Shown here in pieces: positions 1-5,844 of a stretch of 10,406 nucleotides of DNA. This DNA comes from CAZGYE01 sp964530165 (GTDB taxonomy: Bacteria; Planctomycetota; Planctomycetia; Planctomycetales; Planctomycetaceae). The notes below the pieces were generated by a model. That model did no database searches, was not told the DNA's origin, and saw nothing but the letters and a program-made list of their open reading frames with translations. Made by a program: the position numbers and the translations under genes. The stretch covers positions 1 through 10,406 of the forward strand of contig CAZGYE010000211.1 in the NCBI GenBank assembly GCA_964530165.1, read 5' to 3'. How positions within the stretch are numbered: the stretch's first letter is position 1; each line of letters starts with the position of its first letter.

Positions 1-987
1 ACACGCTGTAAGAGGACACTACTCTCCGGCCTCGTCGTGCTGCTCGCTGCCGGGAGCGTCTCGGCCTTGTTCTTCTCATCGTTTCTGGACAATCCGCGGG
101 GGGTGGTCGACTCGTTGACGACGTATTTCCACTACCTTGGGCAAGCGTCCGGCGATGGCAGTGTCGGACGGCACGTTTACCCAGGACACTACTATCTTCG
201 CATCCTGTTTTGGTGGCATCACGGAGGCGGACCCGTCTGGTCGGAAGCGTCGATTGCGGCGTTGGCCCTGGTCGGACTGGTCGCTGGGTTCCGGGGCAAA
301 GGGCTGGGACAGGCGAACGTGGCTGCCGTGCGGTTCTTCGGCATCTATACGGTCGTGATGACCGTGGTCTACTCCCTCCTGCCGTACAAGACGCCGTGGT
401 GCGCACTGGGTTTCTTGCACGGGTTGATTCTTCTGGCCGGCGTCGGCGCGATGGTTCTGGTCCGCGCGGCGTCGGGGCATGTCCCGAAAGCGGTCGTGAT
501 CGCTGTGTTGGTCGCTGCAACCGGTCATTTGGCATGGCAGGCTTGGCGCGCAAGTTTTGTGGCCACCTGTGATCCGAGCAACCCGTACGTCTACGCTCCT
601 ACCACCCGCGACGTCTTGTCGCTCAAGGAGCGCGTAGAACAAATTGCCGCCTTTCATCCTGACGGCGACAGAGTCCACATCCAGGTGATCTGTCCAGACG
701 ATGATTACTGGCCCCTGCCGTGGTACCTGCGCGGCTTCCCTCGGGTCGGCTGGTTCAGTCGCGCGCCCCAGGGACCGGCCGCGCCGCTGATCATCACGCA
801 GCCCGAGATGGAGCACGCGCTGCTCGATTACCTCTATGTGAAACAGCCGCCGGGCCAGCGGTCGTTGTACGTCCCCGTGACGCCGAAACAAAAGGACCGA
901 GATTGGCAACTGCGTCCACACGTTCCGTTGCGGTTGTACGTGCGGCTCGATTTATGGGAGGCGTATCTGGCCGGTCAGGCCGGGTAG
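1..987 (+). CDS. Agl23-like (TIGR03663) membrane protein, C-terminal part
   Basis: The frame is open from base 1 to the TAG at 985-987, so the 5' part lies outside the window. Hydrophobic stretches lie at about nt 16-90, 247-290, 325-375, 395-470 and 481-535. A hydrophilic C-terminal domain of about 145 residues follows, probably on the outer face of the membrane. The segments FYLR/YYLRILFWW-like (YYLRILFWWHHGGG) and YKTPWC, followed by a glycine-rich membrane helix, resemble the GT39-related family annotated as flippase activity-associated protein Agl23. That family is predicted to be multi-pass and linked to lipid-carried sugars; its biochemical activity is poorly known. The gene converges on a family 2 glycosyltransferase and overlaps it by 13 bases, which fits a role in glycan assembly. 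A generic GT39 protein O-mannosyltransferase-like enzyme is the main alternative. The catalytic N-terminus cannot be checked here. Confidence 0.75.
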   Translation, partial: TRCKRTLLSGLVVLLAAGSVSALFFSSFLDNPRGVVDSLTTYFHYLGQASGDGSVGRHVYPGHYYLRILFWWHHGGGPVWSEASIAALALVGLVAGFRGKGLGQANVAAVRFFGIYTVVMTVVYSLLPYKTPWCALGFLHGLILLAGVGAMVLVRAASGHVPKAVVIAVLVAATGHLAWQAWRASFVATCDPSNPYVYAPTTRDVLSLKERVEQIAAFHPDGDRVHIQVICPDDDYWPLPWYLRGFPRVGWFSRAPQGPAAPLIITQPEMEHALLDYLYVKQPPGQRSLYVPVTPKQKDRDWQLRPHVPLRLYVRLDLWEAYLAGQAG

Positions 988-1691
988 CTCTGCCGGAGAC
1001 GCCATAACCCGATCAAAACTCTGCCGAACTCGCCCGTCAGGCTCAAATGGCCGCCCGGGACGTCGGCCCAGTCGATCGGCACTTCAGCGACCCCGTATCC
1101 GAGCCGGCCGGCCAACATCAGCAGTTCCAGGTCGAAGAGATATCCGGTCTCTCGCCCCATGGAGAATAGCTTCCGGGCTGCCTCGCGGCGGAACATCTTG
1201 AAGCCGCACTGAGTATCGCGGACCGAGACCCCGAGCCACCACCGGGCCAAGCCCGCAAACAGCCGGCCGAGAAGCCCGCGGGTCCAGGTCCGACGGCGGG
1301 TGACGTTGGCCCCCACCATCAGGCGGGACCCGACGGCCAGGTCTGCGCCGGCCTCAACGGCTTCGAACAGTTTCGTCTCCTGAAGGATGGGCGTTGCCCC
1401 GTCGGCGTCGGCAAACAGCAGCATCTGGCCGCGCGCCGCCAGCATTCCCGTTCGCACGGCCGCTCCTTTACCTCGATTTTCAGAATGTCGCATCACGACC
1501 AATTCGGGCCAGTCGGACGCCAGCGGCGCGAGAACGTCCGACAGGCCGTCACGACTCCCATCGTCGACGACGATCACCTCGTAACGATCCGGGAAACGTC
1601 CCTCGAGGTGTTGGCGAACCGATGCCAGATACGGGGGAAGCCGCCGCGCCTCGTTGTAGGCCGGAATGATGAGCGACAGCGAAATATCCAT
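975..1691 (-). CDS. Family 2 glycosyltransferase, Alg5/DPM1-like (polyprenyl-phosphate sugar transferase)
   Basis: This 238-residue protein has a GT-A fold signature. The N-terminal strand SLSLIIPAYNEA (4-15) is followed by VVDDGS (41-46), NRGKGAAVRTG (72-82), the metal-binding ADADGA (94-99), and DTQCGFKMF with RREAARKLF (159-176). The DTQCGFKxF segment is characteristic of dolichyl/polyprenyl-phosphate glucosyl- or mannosyltransferases. These move a sugar from a nucleotide donor to a lipid phosphate at the cytoplasmic face of the membrane. No C-terminal membrane helices are present; a hydrophobic patch at about 139-155 may give peripheral membrane contact. The start is the ATG at 1691, preceded only by a weak purine stretch (GCGAGA). 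The 3' end overlaps the convergent Agl23-like gene. The upstream region is occupied by repeats, so its promoter is not obvious. Family assignment is firm; sugar and lipid specificity are not known. Confidence 0.88.
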   Translation of the reverse strand: MDISLSLIIPAYNEARRLPPYLASVRQHLEGRFPDRYEVIVVDDGSRDGLSDVLAPLASDWPELVVMRHSENRGKGAAVRTGMLAARGQMLLFADADGATPILQETKLFEAVEAGADLAVGSRLMVGANVTRRRTWTRGLLGRLFAGLARWWLGVSVRDTQCGFKMFRREAARKLFSMGRETGYLFDLELLMLAGRLGYGVAEVPIDWADVPGGHLSLTGEFGRVLIGLWRLRQSYPA

Positions 1692-1697
1692 TCTCGC

Positions 1698-1736
1698 AAC
1701 AGTCCATTTCGTGGTCAGCAGAGGATTATTAGGAAA
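1698..1736. repeat. Direct repeat copy 1 (39 bases)
   Basis: It begins AACAGTCCATTTCGTGG and ends GATTATTAGGAAA. It differs from copy 2 at three positions (C/G, C/A, A/G). Its left edge lies within a few bases of the glycosyltransferase start codon, so the unit covers the leader and ribosome-binding region of that gene. Confidence 0.85.
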
Positions 1737-1773
1737 TGAGGAACACTTTCGCCATCTGGAGCAACTTCCTCAC

Positions 1774-1812
1774 AACAGTGCATTTCGTGGTAAGCGGAGG
1801 ATTATTAGGAAA
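1774..1812. repeat. Direct repeat copy 2 (39 bases)
   Basis: It begins AACAGTGCATTTCGTGG and ends GATTATTAGGAAA, and is 36/39 identical to the copy at 1698-1736. Its right half also serves as the left arm of the long imperfect inverted repeat that follows. Confidence 0.85.
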
Positions 1813-1874
1813 CCAGGAAAGCAGGAATGTCGAGAATCGTCTTTCTCCTGTCTTCCTGAATTCCTAATTTCCTC
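1797..1874. repeat. Long imperfect inverted repeat (hairpin)
   Basis: The left arm 1797-1827 (GAGGATTATTAGG, then CAGGAA and CAGGAA blocks) pairs with the right arm 1844-1874 (CCTG, TTCCTG, CCTAATTTCCTC), with a few mismatches and a one-base offset. The loop is about 16 bases. A transcript from either strand could fold into a long stem. It lies downstream of the TPR gene and upstream of the glycosyltransferase, so transcription termination or mRNA protection is possible. There is no clean U-tract directly after it. Confidence 0.7.
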
Positions 1875-1915
1875 ATCACTGCATTCGGCGAAACAGTTAC
1901 CTAATTTCCTTAAAA

Positions 1916-3238
1916 TCAGGGAGTTGGCGGCCCTTGGGGGCCAATCTGCCGATTGTCTTGCCTGGCCGCTTGAGCGAGGCGGCGATGTTTGGCGGCCTGG
2001 GCGTCGTCGCCTTGCCCGGAGTAATAACGGGCCAGGGCCGCGTGAGTCTCCCGGTGATCGGGCTTGAGGTCCAGCACGCTCCGCAGCCAAACGGCGCCGA
2101 CGGATGGGTCTCCGTATTTGAGCAGCGTCGTCCCGATTTCATATCGGTATGTGACATTGTTTGGTTCGTCGGCGAGGTGAGAGAGCAGGGCCTGAACGTG
2201 AAGCTTTGCCTGTTCAGAAGCGGCGGCGAACTTGAAATGTTCTCGGGCCTGCTGTGGATGGCCGGTCTTGTCCAGGGCCTGCGCCAGAGCATAGCGGGCT
2301 TTGAAGTCGTACGGCCGTTGTTCGGCGGCCGCACGAAGCCAGCGCAAGGCTTGCTGCGGGCGTCCCCCGTGAAGTTCTATCTCGCCCATGGCCAGCCGGC
2401 CGTGGAAGTCATCCGGCGATTTTTCGAGCAGGCGGACAAACACCTCGCGCGCCTCTTCGAGTTTTCCTTCAGCCCGCAGGCACTCTCCCCAACCGGCGAG
2501 TGCTTCCGGTTCGTCCGGTTTTTTCTCAAGACACCGGCGGTAATGTTCCACGGCTTCGGAGTACCGATGCCTCTCGCGTAAGGCCCGCGCCAGATGAAGC
2601 CGCACATCGATCCGGTGGGGAGCCAGTTCCAGCGCCCGACCGAACGAATCGGCGGCGTCTGAGAAGCGGAGCTCGTGTTCCCAGAAGAGCCCGCGAAAAT
2701 AGTGCGGCTGTGGATCGTCGGGATAGTCGGCCTGCCATCCATCCAGCAGCTCAAAGGCGCGGTCGAGTTGAAACGCATCGAGATAACCTCTGACGAAGGC
2801 CTCACAGATTTCCGGCCCATCCTCGCCCCCGTCGATCAGCAGCTTCGGCAGATGCGGCTCGGCTTTGGAGAGCTGGCCGTTTTGAGCCAGCGTCATCAAT
2901 TCTTCGCGTTTCAATTGGTCGACGGAATGTCCCAGCTCGAAGGCCCGATCGAGATGCACGTGTACCTGGTCGTATTGCCCCAATCGCCTGTAGGCGCGGG
3001 CCATCCAGAAATGAGTTTCGGCGCGATTCGCGTCGAGACGTTCGGCCGCCTCCAGGTAAACGAGCGCTTGCTGGGCTTCCCGTTCTTTCAAGGCGCGGCG
3101 CGCCCGCCAGAGTCGATATTCCACCAAACCAGGACGAGCGAACCAGAAACCAGACACCACCAGGAGTCCAACACCCAGCAGGAGAAGCTTCCGCGTCCAG
3201 CTTTTAGGGATCCAGCAACGCATGCGGTTCACCAACAT
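1916..3238 (-). CDS. Membrane-anchored tetratricopeptide (TPR) repeat protein
   Basis: This 440-residue protein has a basic N-terminus, one hydrophobic helix at about 18-36 (KLLLLGVGLLVVSGFWF) and then almost nothing but helical repeats of about 34 residues. Typical TPR positions are seen in ALVYLEAAERLDAN, AADSFGRALELAPH, AVEHYRRCLEKKPDEPEAL, AREVFVRLLEKSPDD, ALRWLRAAAEQRPYD and VWLRSVLDLKPDHRETHAAL. About ten repeats can be counted, some degenerate. It is probably a protein-protein scaffold held at the cytoplasmic membrane with its solenoid outside. It sits directly behind the haem-motif/VCBS gene: the VCBS stop TGA (3241-3239) is followed at once by this ATG (3238), so translation is probably coupled. 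A second in-frame ATG at 3223 has a better ribosome site (GGTGA, five bases before) and would remove five residues. The binding partner is unknown; the coupled VCBS protein is the obvious candidate. Confidence 0.88.
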   Translation of the reverse strand: MLVNRMRCWIPKSWTRKLLLLGVGLLVVSGFWFARPGLVEYRLWRARRALKEREAQQALVYLEAAERLDANRAETHFWMARAYRRLGQYDQVHVHLDRAFELGHSVDQLKREELMTLAQNGQLSKAEPHLPKLLIDGGEDGPEICEAFVRGYLDAFQLDRAFELLDGWQADYPDDPQPHYFRGLFWEHELRFSDAADSFGRALELAPHRIDVRLHLARALRERHRYSEAVEHYRRCLEKKPDEPEALAGWGECLRAEGKLEEAREVFVRLLEKSPDDFHGRLAMGEIELHGGRPQQALRWLRAAAEQRPYDFKARYALAQALDKTGHPQQAREHFKFAAASEQAKLHVQALLSHLADEPNNVTYRYEIGTTLLKYGDPSVGAVWLRSVLDLKPDHRETHAALARYYSGQGDDAQAAKHRRLAQAARQDNRQIGPQGPPTP

Positions 3239-4810
3239 TCATTGCCCGAGGTTCTCCCAAACATCGACGCAGCTCGAATCGATTGGCGTCAGGGTGTCGT
3301 CAAACTGTCCGTTCCCGACGAAAAGATCGACGTCGCCATCGAGGTCGTAATCACCCAGGGTGAGTGTGGGATGATGAGTGTCGGCCGCTTCGAACGAACG
3401 GTGCACGAACTGTCCGGGGGCGATCTGCTCCAGCCACAAAATCGACTCGAGTTTGAGATGTGCGTATTGCTCGTCGCGGTCGTCCGGTTCGGCAAGGGCG
3501 CAGGCCACGACGTCGCCGTCGCCGTCGCCGTCCATGTCGGCGGCTTCGGCCCGATACACTCCGTACATGCGGACCAGGTCGTGCGGTTCGAACTGGATCT
3601 TCCCTAGATTTTCCAGCCACTGAATTCCGTGGCACGGTTTCAAGAGACTGTCGTCGAAGGTGTCGCCGTTGGTCAGTAGCACGTCGAGATCACCGTCTCC
3701 GTCGAGATCGACAAGCTGTGAGCCGGAAAACCCCCAGGCCGGATGAGGCGCCTGATAAAGGTCTCGCAGCTCAAATCGCAGTCCGCCCCGGTTCAGGTAA
3801 CAGCGGACCAGTTCGTGTGCTTGGCTATACAGCGCGACAATGTCGGGAAGACCGTCGCCGTTGAGATCGGCGAGGGGGACATGGCTGGCGCCCTCGAAGC
3901 CGTCGATCGGACTCGAGACGAACACCGGTTCGTGGGGCTGCTCTGTGCGATTCTCCAGCAACAGGAGATGTCCCGTCGCCCGGTAACCGAACTCGGCAAC
4001 GACGAGATCAAGATCACCGTCGCCATCGATGTCGGCCGGCTGCACGTCGGCCACTCGGCCCAGACCTTCTGCGAGTGTGCGCTTCTGGAAACTTCCGTCC
4101 GCCGCCCCGCGAAACCATTCCACGCTCCCCAGAGTGTGGTCGATTGCGGTGAAAGACCCCAAATTGGCAACGATCAGGTCGAGACGTCCGTCGGCGTCCA
4201 AATCGACCGCTTCGACATGCGCGGGATTCGCGACGCGTCCCACGGGTTGGAGCGTCCAGTCGGGCTGGTCAAGCCGGCCCATCAGGATCGATCCGCCTCG
4301 CATGTCACACACGAGCAATTCAGGCCTGGCGTCTCCGGCGAGATCGACCAAGCGAATGTGCGACACGAACGGAACCGAGGTCGCATTGGCCAGCCGGATT
4401 TCGTGTTTTTTCATCCGCAGCTTGCCCGGCCCCCGACTTGTGTCCACAGCCCGAAGGGTGAGCCGTTCCGGTGCACGCTCCTCAAACCATCGGACGACGG
4501 CCTCCGTATCGAGCTTCCTGCGGACGTTCGTCCCGTAGCCCGGCATGCGGGACATTTTCCAGACGGTATCCGCCCAGGAGGAGCGGGGTAGCACATTGGG
4601 ATCGGCAAACTTGTGGCAATGCGAGCACAGCTCGCGGAGCTGAGTCTCGTCGACAGCAGGGACGTCGGCTGAGATGTGCTGCGCGCCGGTTCGGGGACCG
4701 GAAGGCTCACGGGCCCTCAACCACCAAGCTACAATGCCGCCGGCGACTCCCGCAACCAACAAGCCTGAAACAGCCAGCCGCATACGCATGTCACGCCGGT
4801 CACCCTTCAT
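3239..4810 (-). CDS. Membrane-anchored CxxCH and FG-GAP/VCBS beta-propeller protein
   Basis: Counted from the ATG at 4810, the protein has 523 residues. A hydrophobic N-terminal helix (about 11-31) is a signal anchor. CSHCH (62-66) matches a c-type haem-binding site, and Met86 or Met89 in the following WKMSRMPGYG could be a distal ligand. Seven FG-GAP/VCBS calcium-loop motifs follow at about 156-165 (degenerate), 203-211, 260-268, 315-323, 368-376, 425-433 and 487-495. Good examples are DIDGDGDLD and DLDGDGDLD. Seven motifs fit a seven-bladed propeller on the outer face of the membrane. The function is unknown; carbohydrate or protein binding with redox or stress sensing is only a guess. The frame continues upstream to a GTG at 4834, and an ATG at 4789 would start right at the anchor (MRMRLAVSG), so the start is uncertain. 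It is followed without a gap by the TPR gene. Confidence 0.88.
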   Translation of the reverse strand: MKGDRRDMRMRLAVSGLLVAGVAGGIVAWWLRAREPSGPRTGAQHISADVPAVDETQLRELCSHCHKFADPNVLPRSSWADTVWKMSRMPGYGTNVRRKLDTEAVVRWFEERAPERLTLRAVDTSRGPGKLRMKKHEIRLANATSVPFVSHIRLVDLAGDARPELLVCDMRGGSILMGRLDQPDWTLQPVGRVANPAHVEAVDLDADGRLDLIVANLGSFTAIDHTLGSVEWFRGAADGSFQKRTLAEGLGRVADVQPADIDGDGDLDLVVAEFGYRATGHLLLLENRTEQPHEPVFVSSPIDGFEGASHVPLADLNGDGLPDIVALYSQAHELVRCYLNRGGLRFELRDLYQAPHPAWGFSGSQLVDLDGDGDLDVLLTNGDTFDDSLLKPCHGIQWLENLGKIQFEPHDLVRMYGVYRAEAADMDGDGDGDVVACALAEPDDRDEQYAHLKLESILWLEQIAPGQFVHRSFEAADTHHPTLTLGDYDLDGDVDLFVGNGQFDDTLTPIDSSCVDVWENLGQ

Positions 4811-4869
4811 GTTGCTCGAACCCGGCCACCCCACAGCATGATGACCGAAATTTGGAGCTACGAAATCTA

Positions 4870-4875
4870 AGTATA
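4870..4875 (-). promoter_or_regulatory. Possible -10 box for the VCBS-TPR operon
   Basis: On the minus strand these bases read TATACT, one mismatch from the sigma-70 consensus, about 60 bases before the ATG at 4810. I see no convincing -35 box. The overlapping short palindrome ATAAC-TTGC-GTTAT (about 4872-4885) could be a small operator. Weak evidence. Confidence 0.25.
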
Positions 4876-4912
4876 ACTTGCGTTATCCCTGAACGCGAGC
4901 GTGCCGCAACTG

Positions 4913-4918
4913 TATGAT
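4913..4918 (+). promoter_or_regulatory. Possible -10 box for the EF-Tu-domain-like gene
   Basis: TATGAT is followed by ACAAG. The best -35 at a workable distance is CTGAAC (4889-4894, spacer 18), which is poor. If used, it would give a leader of about 95 bases containing a G6/C5 hairpin (4948-4953 with 4961-4965) before the ribosome site. Confidence 0.3.
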
Positions 4919-5001
4919 ACAAGGGTCTCCCGACAAAACAGGTGAGCGGGGGGAGCGTCACCCCCTCGGTTGTTCCAGCGGCGGCGGATTGCACGCAGAC
5001 A

Positions 5002-5010
5002 AAAGGAGGG
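5002..5010 (+). promoter_or_regulatory. Strong Shine-Dalgarno site that fixes the start of the EF-Tu-like gene
   Basis: AAAGGAGGG ends eight bases before the ATG at 5019. It is the best ribosome site in the window. It argues for the 85-residue product rather than the longer in-frame reading from 4914, and suggests high expression. Confidence 0.8.
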
Positions 5011-5018
5011 TTTCAAAG

Positions 5019-5276
5019 ATGGCAGAGGAACAAATCGGTCGCGTCACTCACTACTTCGGCAAGATCGGGGTCGCGGCTATCGAAATCACCGAGGGCACGC
5101 TGGCCGTGGGCGACACCGTCCACATCAAGGGCCACACGAGTGATTTCACGCAGACAGTCGATTCGATCCAGATAGACGGAAACGCAGTCCAACAGGCGAT
5201 TCCCGGTCAGAACGTGGGCATCAAGGTGATCGACCCTGCGCGCGAACACGACGTGGTCTCAAAGGTGACCGACTGA
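5019..5276 (+). CDS. Free-standing translation elongation factor (EF-Tu domain 2)-like protein
   Basis: This 85-residue protein begins MAEEQIGRVTHYFGKIGVAA. The whole chain resembles the second, beta-barrel domain of translational GTPases: GRVTHYFGKIGVAAIEI (7-23), LAVGDTVHIKG (28-38), the central FTQTVDSIQIDG (43-54), and the Gly/Val-rich PGQNVGIKV (62-70). It ends REHDVVSKVTD. Small proteins of this kind are known in bacteria and archaea as 'translation elongation factor-like protein'. They lack the GTPase domain, so this is not a remnant of EF-Tu itself. Its role is not established; binding to RNA, the ribosome or a translation factor is inferred from the fold. It stands alone, with the divergent VCBS gene on one side and, after 364 bases, a toxin-antitoxin pair on the other. 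The annotation is firm at family level only. Confidence 0.88.
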   Translation: MAEEQIGRVTHYFGKIGVAAIEITEGTLAVGDTVHIKGHTSDFTQTVDSIQIDGNAVQQAIPGQNVGIKVIDPAREHDVVSKVTD

Positions 5277-5296
5277 GCCGACTCGTGACGTTTTGT

Positions 5297-5312
5297 GCCG
5301 GCTTTAGCCTGG
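5297..5312. repeat. Palindromic element GCCGGCTTTAGCCTGG
   Basis: CCGGCT and AGCC(T)GG pair around TT to make a short hairpin. The sequence shares the pattern GGCTTT..AGCCTG with the hairpin at 8549-8568, so both may belong to one family of dispersed palindromes. I recall similar GCCGGCTTTAGCCGG-type strings from planctomycete intergenic regions, but cannot verify this here. Confidence 0.5.
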
Positions 5313-5321
5313 GGGAGCGCC

Positions 5322-5414
5322 ATGTTGTGGGTTGCGCTTCTGGGCGGTGTGATGGTTTCGGCAGACGGGACGCGAGCGGCAAGCAGCAAGCTGTTTCCGT
5401 CGCGCAGCGTTTGA
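5322..5414 (+). CDS. Doubtful 30-residue ORF with signal-peptide-like start
   Basis: An ATG at 5322 follows GGGGGAG by four bases and opens a 30-codon frame. It encodes MLWVALLGGVMVSADG, then a short polar tail, and ends with TGA at 5412-5414. The hydrophobic N-terminus and ribosome site look gene-like, but the protein is tiny and resembles nothing I know. The ribosome site is also part of the GC-rich palindrome region. It could be the stump of a lost secreted protein or chance. Confidence 0.2.
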   Translation: MLWVALLGGVMVSADGTRAASSKLFPSRSV

Positions 5415-5591
5415 GCACGGCGACCCTCTCCCGCAGACGGAACGATGAGTGCTAAGCGGCGGCGGTCATGACGCCGGATGCGCTGGCTCACTCAGTCTGC
5501 CACTGAAACCGAAATCTTGCTGTCCGAGTGACGTTGCCGGTGGTAGAATAGGGAAGTTTCTGAGTGAGAATACGTAAGCATTACTCTCGGT

Positions 5592-5606
5592 GCGACACCG
5601 TGTCGC
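5592..5606. promoter_or_regulatory. Perfect 15-base palindrome, candidate antitoxin operator
   Basis: GCGACAC-C-GTGTCGC has two perfect seven-base arms around one central base and lies 34 bases upstream of the antitoxin start. Type II toxin-antitoxin operons are usually autoregulated through such sites, which the antitoxin's ribbon-helix-helix dimer would bind. The candidate -10 box TAGAAT (5544-5549) lies upstream, so the site would be at about +40 if that box is used. The exact promoter is unclear. Confidence 0.45.
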
Positions 5607-5640
5607 GTAGAGATTCGTTGGGTGATCGAGTTTTCGGGAG

Positions 5641-5844
5641 ATGGATGACGTGCAGATTTTCGTTGATCTCAACGACGACCAGGCCAAACGTCTCCAAAAG
5701 CTTGCCGAGTCCCTTTCCGTTGCCCCCGGCGAACTGGCTCGTGCCGCTGTAAACAATCTGCTCACGCAACCGGCCGAGGAGTTTCAGCGGGCGGTGACCT
5801 ACGTATTGGAGAAAAACAGAGACCTCTACGAGCGGCTGAGCTGA
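5641..5844 (+). CDS. Antitoxin of a Doc-type toxin-antitoxin pair (ribbon-helix-helix-like)
   Basis: This 67-residue protein starts with a short strand (VQIFVDLNDDQ) and two helices (AKRLQKLAESL and PGELARAAVNNLL), the pattern of a ribbon-helix-helix DNA-binding fold. The C-terminal helix EEFQRAVTYVLEKNRDLYERL probably wraps the toxin and blocks it. Classical P1 Doc is paired with Phd, which has a different DNA-binding fold, so this is a variant pairing. The gene ends TGA overlapping the toxin ATG by one base (TGATG), typical of coupled expression with antitoxin first. The GGGAG directly abuts the ATG at 5641, which is too close. The GTG at 5650, nine bases after it, may be the real start and would give a 64-residue protein beginning MQIFVDL. 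Assignment rests on position, size and fold pattern. Confidence 0.78.
   Translation: MDDVQIFVDLNDDQAKRLQKLAESLSVAPGELARAAVNNLLTQPAEEFQRAVTYVLEKNRDLYERLS

Larger units (their letters stand above)
1692..1915. repeat. Intergenic block of direct and inverted GGAAATTAGG-type repeats
   Basis: This 224-base gap between two leftward genes is built mostly of repeats. Two direct copies of a 39-base unit lie at 1698-1736 and 1774-1812, 76 bases apart, with 36 of 39 bases identical. A third degenerate copy of the CGAAATGCACTG / GAGGAA part, on the minus strand, lies at about 1870-1890. Bases 1797-1827 and 1844-1874 form a long imperfect inverted repeat of about 31 bases per arm with a loop of about 16. 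Copies of the core GGAAATTAGG (minus strand) also occur near 1901-1910. The base composition is visibly more AT-rich than the neighbouring genes. The block contains the TPR gene's end and the glycosyltransferase's leader, so it may act as a terminator or processing site. That role is inference. Confidence 0.8.
5277..5640. other. Mostly non-coding gap between the EF-Tu-like gene and the toxin-antitoxin operon
   Basis: No convincing gene is seen in these 364 bases. The gap holds the palindromic element at 5297-5312, a doubtful 30-codon reading frame at 5322-5414, AT-richer sequence from about 5500 with a TAGAAT hexamer (5544-5549) that might be a -10 box for the toxin-antitoxin operon, and the palindrome at 5592-5606. 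No classical terminator with a T-run follows the EF-Tu-like gene. Confidence 0.6.

Noticed and set aside
76..921. Minus-strand frame of 281 codons opposite the Agl23-like gene
   Set aside because: The product is rich in Arg, Asp and Gln with no membrane or domain pattern, whereas the plus frame shows clear membrane helices and family motifs.
1692..1915. CRISPR array
   Set aside because: There are only two good copies, the spacing is 76 bases, the units are also arranged as inverted repeats, and no cas genes are present.
1666..2067. Plus-strand 133-codon frame through the repeat block
   Set aside because: It runs through the intergenic repeats and antisense into the TPR gene. It is not a protein gene.
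2675..4591. Two plus-strand frames opposite the TPR and VCBS genes (2675-3607 and 3743-4591)
   Set aside because: They are shadows of genes with unmistakable TPR and FG-GAP motifs. Their Val/Asp/Gly-rich runs are the complement of the repeated calcium-loop codons.
5019..5276. Remnant of a full EF-Tu or other translational GTPase
   Set aside because: It has its own very strong ribosome site, a complete start and stop and an intact 85-residue domain. This matches a known family of small stand-alone proteins.
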